Positions 59,480 to 64,000 of a stretch of 64,000 bases of DNA are shown here, piece after piece. This stretch comes from Azorinus chamasolen. Lineage: Eukaryota; Mollusca; Bivalvia; Cardiida; Solecurtidae. The translations under genes were made by a program, and so were the position numbers. Under the pieces are notes generated by a model. That model was not told where the DNA came from. It did no database searches and worked only from the letters and a program-made list of their open reading frames with translations. The stretch spans positions 80,201,153 to 80,265,152 of the forward strand of contig OY755241.1 in assembly GCA_963576725.1 (NCBI GenBank). Reading direction: 5' to 3'. Numbering within the stretch: position 1 is the first letter of the stretch; each line of letters opens with the position of its first letter.

Positions 59480-59564
59480 CATCCGTTAGGTTTTGTATTA
59501 CGGTATGAATTATATTATTGCACTATTAGATGTTAAGATACATTGTATATTATATTATCAGTCT

Positions 59565-59687
59565 TTAACCCATTTCCACATATCCCATAATCAAATACAG
59601 CTGACCCTGATCAGATGGTTCCCGCGGGAGTTGTCTGATACAGGTCTACTCTGTTTGCAAAGATATGAATATAGAAGGAAGGGTTAA
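59565..59687 (-). mobile_element. Short family A2 MITE
   Basis: TTAACCCATTTCCACATATC left, GGAAGGGTTAA right, TTAA at both ends. Hairpin TGACCCTGATCAGATGGTTC / GAGTTGTCTGATACAGGTCT. The interior is reduced to 123 bp in total. Confidence 0.8.
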
Positions 59688-59689
59688 CA

Positions 59690-60000
59690 CAGGACTGGTG
59701 GTAGCTTAATACTGGGAGCTTTATGCATGATTTTCACCCTGCATTAACCCATTCCCACATATTAATGCCTTTTGACACACCTCTGTAAAAGTCACTTTTT
59801 GAAACCATTGTGATAAATAGAGCATTTGCTCCATAGGAGCAAATGCTCTATTTATCACAATGGTTTGAAAACTACATAATTCTTAAAATTTTCTTTTCTC
59901 TGGTAAATACTCCTTTTCGGTAGATTTATTCAAAGAGGTTGGGTCTAAAAATAGCCTATGAGGGAATAGGTTAAGCAGCCAAATGCCTGAAAGTCCTCAG
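59690..60000. mobile_element. Family E relic split by a family B insertion
   Basis: The left part GGTAGCTTAATACTGGGAGC TTTATGCATGATTTTCACCC TGCA stops at 59743; the right part GCAGCCAAATGCCTGAAAG resumes at 59975. The insertion uses the TTAA in CTGCATTAAGCAGCC, as the 9.4-kb element does in another E copy. Confidence 0.75.
59744..59974 (+). mobile_element. Family B hairpin MITE inserted in E
   Basis: TTAA at 59744-59747 and 59971-59974. Ends CCCATTCCCACATATTAATG and GAGGGAATAGG. Perfect hairpin AACCATTGTGATAAATAGAG / CTCTATTTATCACAATGGTT near 59798-59865. Confidence 0.92.
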
Positions 60001-60108
60001 TTCTTTGGATTAGCCAGATATGATTAATGCTTGTCATTACCAATACCTAACTGATTCCTTATTGGTTTTACTCACAGGTAGGCAGTTTCAGTGGCCATTC
60101 TGAATCTG

Positions 60109-60313
60109 AACAGTAAAAACTCTCTATAACGGCCACTAAATTACATCAAGTATTTTGTGTTAAAGGCAGGTGGCTTAAAGCAAGGTGAAAGTATATCAGA
60201 ACGCTCCTATAGGAGCGTTCTGTTTTACTTTCAACATGCTTTAAGCAGCCACCTGCCCTAAATACTAACTAATTAACACAGTCTAGTGGCCGTTATAGAG
60301 AGGTTTTACTGTA
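60109..60313. mobile_element. Family E palindrome, full length
   Basis: AACAGTAAAAACTCTCTATA left, TTATAGAGAGGTTTTACTGTA right. Stem includes GGCCACTAAATTACATC, AGGCAGGTGGC and tip GAACGCTCCTATAGGAGCGTTC. Confidence 0.88.
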
Positions 60314-60325
60314 TTATTGTGTGAA

Positions 60326-60500
60326 CAGTAAAACCTCCCAACAGAGGCCACTCAAAAGAAGTCTAAATTTGTGTCTTGAAGGCAGGTTGAAGGCAGACAG
60401 ACCAGACCTGATCAGGCGGATCCTGCAGGAGCCGTCTGAATTGGGCCCACTCTTTTTGCAAAAGTGCCAAAAGCTGTCTCAATGGAGTAATTGATTAATG
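60326..60500. mobile_element. E left end joined to an A-type hairpin
   Basis: AACAGTAAAACCTCCCAACA GAGGCCACTC ... GAAGGCAGGTTG, then AGACCTGATCAGGCGGATCC / GGAGCCGTCTGAATTGGGCC near 60399-60447. Confidence 0.5.
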
Positions 60501-60564
60501 CAAATGGGAAAAAAGCAATATGTTTCTGCATTACTTTCCTTCTGCATAAAGCAGCCAGTGTTAT

Positions 60565-60789
60565 TTAACCCATGTCTTCATGAATATTTATTAAGCTGCT
60601 GAAGTTTTATAATGTAAATGTTTCAAGGAAATATTTGCTTTGACAAGAACTGTAGAATTAGATCTATATCATGTAAAAAGCAAACAGAGCAGATCCCTGA
60701 TCAGACAGCTCCTATAGGAGTCATCTGATCTGGATCTACTCTGTTTGCATATGTATGAAAAATGCATTTATATGAAGGAAAGTGTTTAA
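60565..60789 (-). mobile_element. Family A2 hairpin MITE
   Basis: TTAACCCATGTCTTCATGAA left, hairpin GATCCCTGATCAGACAGCTC / GAGTCATCTGATCTGGATCT near 60690-60745, right end GAAGGAAAGTGTTTAA. Confidence 0.85.
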
Positions 60790-60809
60790 CACACTCTTGT
60801 TTTTTTTAT

Positions 60810-61036
60810 TTAATCCTTTCCTCCATAAATACGCCTTTCTACACCTCTGTAGAAATCACCTACTGAAACCATTGTGATCAATAGAGCATTTGCTCCTATA
60901 GGAGCAAATGCTCAATTTATCACAATTGTTCAACTACAAAATTCTAAAACTTTCCTTTTCTCTAGTTAATGCTCGTTTTCGGTAGATTTATTCAAGTTGG
61001 TTTGATCTAAAAATAACCTATGGAGGACTGGGTTAA
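60810..61036 (+). mobile_element. Family B hairpin MITE, full length
   Basis: TTAATCCTTTCCTCCATAAA left, GGAGGACTGGGTTAA right. Hairpin CCATTGTGATCAATAGAGCA / TGCTCAATTTATCACAATTG near 60878-60940; one change (ATC/ATT) on each arm. Confidence 0.88.
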
Positions 61037-61088
61037 ATGGAAAGAGGTTCTACTGTATATTCTATTACAACTGGTATTAGATAACATG

Positions 61089-61297
61089 TAAAGTAAAACC
61101 CCGCTAATGCGACCACCTAAAAGAGGTATAATTTTGGGTGCTAGATGCAGGTGGTAACTTAATACAGGACAAAAGTAATGCAGAAAGCTCCTAGAGGAAC
61201 TTTCTGCATTATTTTTGTCCCGCATTAAGCAACCACCTGCTTATAAAGACACCCATGTTTATTCATTAAGTGGTCGCATTAGAGGGATTTTACTGTA
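61089..61297. mobile_element. Family E palindrome, full length
   Basis: TAAAGTAAAACCCCGCTAAT left, GCATTAGAGGGATTTTACTG TA right. Core AGGTGGTAACTTAATACAGG / CCCGCATTAAGCAACCACCT, tip AAGCTCCTAGAGGAACTTT. Confidence 0.85.
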
Positions 61298-61319
61298 TTA
61301 CAATCACTATTAGATATTA

Positions 61320-61573
61320 TTAACCCTTCGCTTGCTATTCACGTCAATATACCTACCTGTAAATAGTGAAGACCCAGATGAGACAGCTCCTGCAGGAGCT
61401 GTCTCATCAGGGTCTACACTGTTTACAAGTTGATTGTGCAACCAGTGTAATCCACAGCAGTGATTGCACAGCGAAATACTTATACACAGTGAAGATATAA
61501 TTATGTAATTATACAACAGGGCATGGGTAAAGAAGGAGAAATGTATTTTAAAATTCAGCAAGTGAAGGATTAA
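61320..61573 (+). mobile_element. Family C hairpin MITE, full length
   Basis: TTAACCCTTCGCTTGCTATT left, CAGCAAGTGAAGGATTAA right. Hairpin CAGATGAGACAGCTCCTGCA / GAGCTGTCTCATCAGGGTCT near 61374-61420. A short duplication (ATAATTATGTAATTATAC) lengthens it. Confidence 0.9.
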
Positions 61574-61874
61574 TCGATTACAGTATTATATCATCTATTA
61601 CAAACCATTGCTCATCTGTTATAACTTCTATTCCATTTATGTTTTATACTGTTACTGCCATCAGGAGAAAGTTTTGGAAGGAGAGGTTGGTGTCATTTTT
61701 TTTTTTTTTTTTATCTTTTATCTGTCATTACTCAAAACATTATGTATGTTTAAAAAATGAATTAAACTTTACATGTAATACAGAAGTAATTCTCTTTTTC
61801 AATAAAAGAACTTTTAACCCAGGTGGTACACTGAGAAAATTGTTGTCTCATATGGATTCAAAAAGTTATCTTCT
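61574..61874. other. Unique AT-rich intronic DNA with a T20 run
   Basis: In TRPV intron 4. Short frames only; a T homopolymer lies at about 61698-61715. I tested for an ankyrin exon and found none. Confidence 0.45.
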
Positions 61875-62130
61875 TTAACTCTTTCCCTCATACATGTATA
61901 AACATGTTTTCACGCATTTGCAAACAGAGTTGACCCAGATCAGACGGCTCCTAGAGGAGCCGTCTGATCAGGGTCTGCTCTGTTTGCTAATGGAATTTGA
62001 TAGATCTGTTTCTTTGCTTTCTAAAATCTCTACATTATTCCATCTTCCATATTTCTTTATAACTATTTTGTCCATGAATATTCAGTAGGTATTGAAATTT
62101 GCAATAAACATAGAACAGGGAAAGGGTTAA
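61875..62130 (+). mobile_element. Family A hairpin MITE, full length
   Basis: TTAACTCTTTCCCTCATACA left, GGGAAAGGGTTAA right. Hairpin GACCCAGATCAGACGGCTCC / GGAGCCGTCTGATCAGGGTC near 61932-61980. First of three elements chained through shared TTAA sites. Confidence 0.92.
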
Positions 62131-62263
62131 CCCATTACTCCATAAATACACCTTTCTATACCTTTACAAACAGAGTAGACCCAGAGTCTACAGGAACTGT
62201 CAGATCTGAGTCGTTGCTGTTTGCAAAGGCTTACAAAGATGAGATTATCAAATAAACGTTTAA
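62127..62263 (+). mobile_element. Short family A2 MITE, chained
   Basis: TTAACCCATTACTCCATAAA left, AAATAAACGTTTAA right. Hairpin reduced (GACCCAGAGTCTACAGGAAC / GTCAGATCTGAGTC). Shares TTAA with A on the left and B on the right. Confidence 0.78.
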
Positions 62264-62488
62264 CCCATTCCCTCATATTTATGCCTTTTGACACCTTTGT
62301 AAAAGGCACTTTTTGAAACCATTGTGATAAATAGAGCATTTTCTCCATAGGAGAAAATACTGCATTTATCACAGTGGTTTCAAAACTACACAATTCTAAA
62401 AAAAATTCTTTTGTGTAGTAACTGCTCCTTTTCAGTAGATTTATTCAAAGAGGTTGGGTCTAAAAATAACCTCTGGGGGTATGGGTTA
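62260..62488 (+). mobile_element. Family B hairpin MITE, chained
   Basis: TTAACCCATTCCCTCATATT left, GGGGGTATGGGTTAA right. Hairpin CCATTGTGATAAATAGAGCA / TGCATTTATCACAGTGG, tip TTTTCTCCATAGGAGAAAA. Confidence 0.9.
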
Positions 62489-62749
62489 AATCCAAAGTAT
62501 AAAAGAATTAACATCTTTATTTTAACGATATAAATACAAAGTAACAATGCATATTAGAACTTGTTTAAGATTTATTCTTAGATTTTTTTAAATCTTTCTT
62601 ATCGGGATTGGGGTGAATTTCAAATTTGGCTGTTTCAGTTGTTTTTAATTATATGGATTTAATTCAAACTTATTTCCTCATTTGTTAACCATTTCAACAC
62701 CTTAAGGAGCTTTTGTCTGCTGCAATTCTAAAACTATATATTTCTTCTA

Positions 62750-62934
62750 TACAGTAAAACCTCTCTATAACAACCATTAAATTGTGTTAATTAGATGGTA
62801 TTTAGAGCAGGTTGCTGCTTAAAGCTCCTATAGGAGCGTTCTGTTTTACTTTCACCTTGCTTTAAGCAGCCACCTGCCTTTAACACAAAATACTTGGTGT
62901 AATTTAGTGGGTGTTATAGAGAGGTTTTACTGTA
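62750..62934. mobile_element. Family E palindrome
   Basis: TACAGTAAAACCTCTCTATA left, TATAGAGAGGTTTTACTGTA right. The left core arm is shortened (GCTGCTTAAAGCTCCTATAGG) while the right one is complete. Confidence 0.85.
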
Positions 62935-63005
62935 TTATTTTGTAAAAAAAATGTATCCGAGTGTCAAGCAGTTTTGATATCTCATTAGAATTCGATTCAA
63001 ACTGT

Positions 63006-63204
63006 TTAACCCTTAACTCCATAAATTTAATAAATACACCTTTATGTGTCTTTGCAAACAGAGAAGACCCAGATCAGGGTCTGCTCTGTTTGCTTATGAA
63101 ATGGAATAGATATTCTACAGTTTCTGCAATGGCCAAAATTTCCTGTGCTATGTGCCATAATAAGAATTCATATGATTAGTATGAATTAATGATGTTATTA
63201 TTTG
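63006..63204 (+). mobile_element. Family A2 MITE, cut by a family B copy
   Basis: TTAACCCTTAACTCCATAAA left; hairpin collapsed to GACCCAGATCAGGGTC near 63067; ATTCTACAGTTTCTGCAATG. It stops after GATGTTATTATTTG, where family B sequence begins. Confidence 0.7.
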
Positions 63205-63390
63205 TTGTCACTTTATGAAACCATTGTGATAAATAGAGCATTTGCTCCTATAGGAGCAAATGCTCTATTTATCACAATGGTTTCAAACTACAAAATTCTA
63301 AAATTTTCCTTTTCTCTAGTTAATGCTCCTTTTCGGTAGGTTTATTCAAAGTGGTTGGATCTAAAAATAGCCTATGAGGTAATGGGTTAA
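63205..63390 (+). mobile_element. Family B hairpin MITE, left end missing
   Basis: Starts at TGTCACTTTATGAAACC. Perfect hairpin CCATTGTGATAAATAGAGCA / TGCTCTATTTATCACAATGG near 63220-63283; ends GAGGTAATGGGTTAA. Confidence 0.82.
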
Positions 63391-63914
63391 AAGGTCATCA
63401 CAGGTTAGTCCTTGGTGTTGAAAGGGTTTAACTTGTACAAACATCACATTTTAGTTGGGGTTTTTTTCTCTAATTTTCATCTTTATACCATTTTTAATAA
63501 ATTATTTTTCCTTCTTTCTTTTTTTTAAAAAATATATAAAATGATTTATTGGAAGTAGTTTTCAACTAAATGAGTTGTTTACAAATACAGAAAATATAAA
63601 TAGCGTACATGTATTATTATATTTACGGCAAAACATTTTAAAACTTCAGTATTACAAAACAAAACCTCTTTATATCGGAAAGATCATTTTTTGCTATTCT
63701 TTATAATATAGATAACTATGAATGAACTATCAATATAATTTATTCCTACCATTATATTCATTGTTTTTTTTATTTGTCTTCTCTGTATTTTTATTGGGAT
63801 GATGGCAGTATACTTCCAAAAAGGTTTGTAAGCTACAATTTGACACTCACCAACCTCTATTTGTTGTACAGCTTGTTGTGTTTTACTTGTCAACCTAACT
63901 TTGTAGTAGATGCT
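63391..63914. other. AT-rich intronic DNA
   Basis: No repeat family or exon recognised. Confidence 0.4.
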
Positions 63915-64000
63915 ATAACCCTTTCCTTCATATAAAAGCATTTTCTTGTATTTGCAAACAGAGTAGACTCAGATCAGATGGGAGCCATCTGATCAGGGTC
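63915..64000 (+). mobile_element. Family A MITE cut by the window end
   Basis: ATAACCCTTTCCTTCATATA left end, GACTCAGATCAGATGG / CCATCTGATCAGGGTC hairpin with a shortened tip; continues beyond the window. Confidence 0.75.

Noticed and set aside
53900..64000. Next TRPV exon (remaining ankyrin repeats)
   Set aside because: I scanned for a frame starting in phase 0 after an acceptor with ankyrin or TRP features and found none; the gene probably continues beyond the window.

Overview
This is eukaryotic, AT-rich, intron-dominated DNA from an animal, most likely a bivalve mollusc. The reasons are an invertebrate-type TRPV channel gene, a ciliary CIMIP2 (FAM166)-type gene, two Helentron-like elements built like bivalve 'pearl' elements (tandem core plus terminal hairpin), a tRNA-derived SINE, and a very high density of short hairpin transposons. 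A heterodont bivalve is my guess; the species cannot be read from the sequence. Most long open frames in the window are translations of tandem repeats and hairpins, not genes.

Genes. (1) At 489-678 on the minus strand there is a possible terminal exon of an unrecognised gene. (2) At about 809-3720 on the plus strand lies the 3' part of an unrecognised gene. It has exons at 1419-1522, 2045-2155 and 3274-3362 and a polyadenylation signal at 3695. (3) A minus-strand gene starts at 32299. Its exons at 32299-32214 and 25529-25454 splice in phase into a protein start with the PGYxGYxPQxKYRVGKTYG signature of CIMIP2/FAM166 ciliary microtubule inner proteins; the rest was not found. (4) A plus-strand TRPV channel of the OSM-9/Inactive type starts at 32770. 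Its exons 32770-33133, 51327-51500, 51756-51945 and 53746-53899 give 294 in-phase residues of N-terminus and ankyrin repeats; it runs past the window end. Genes 3 and 4 are divergent, 470 bp apart, over a shared promoter with candidate RFX (X-box) and FOX sites. Both families work in cilia.

Mobile DNA. At least five families of short elements (called A, A2, B, C, D here, plus relics K, L, M) are flanked by TTAA, start with TTAACYC and carry a central hairpin. They look like piggyBac-type MITEs. Neighbouring copies often share one TTAA, and several are nested. Family E has TACAGTAAAACC ends and TA targets (pogo/Tigger-like). Family F is an exactly 75-bp palindrome with exact 4-bp A/T target duplications. 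Families H and I are further palindromes. Helentron-like elements lie at 6601-9362 and 49398-50692.

Largest structure. At 38102-47512 a 9.4-kb element with matching ends and a TTAA duplication has split a family E copy. Inside are about 4.7 kb of a 63-bp satellite, 3.5 kb of AT-rich sequence and 0.6 kb of the same satellite inverted. It sits in TRPV intron 1, which is 18.2 kb long. Minisatellites occur at 3957, 4497, 14455, 20151, 33190 and 55618.
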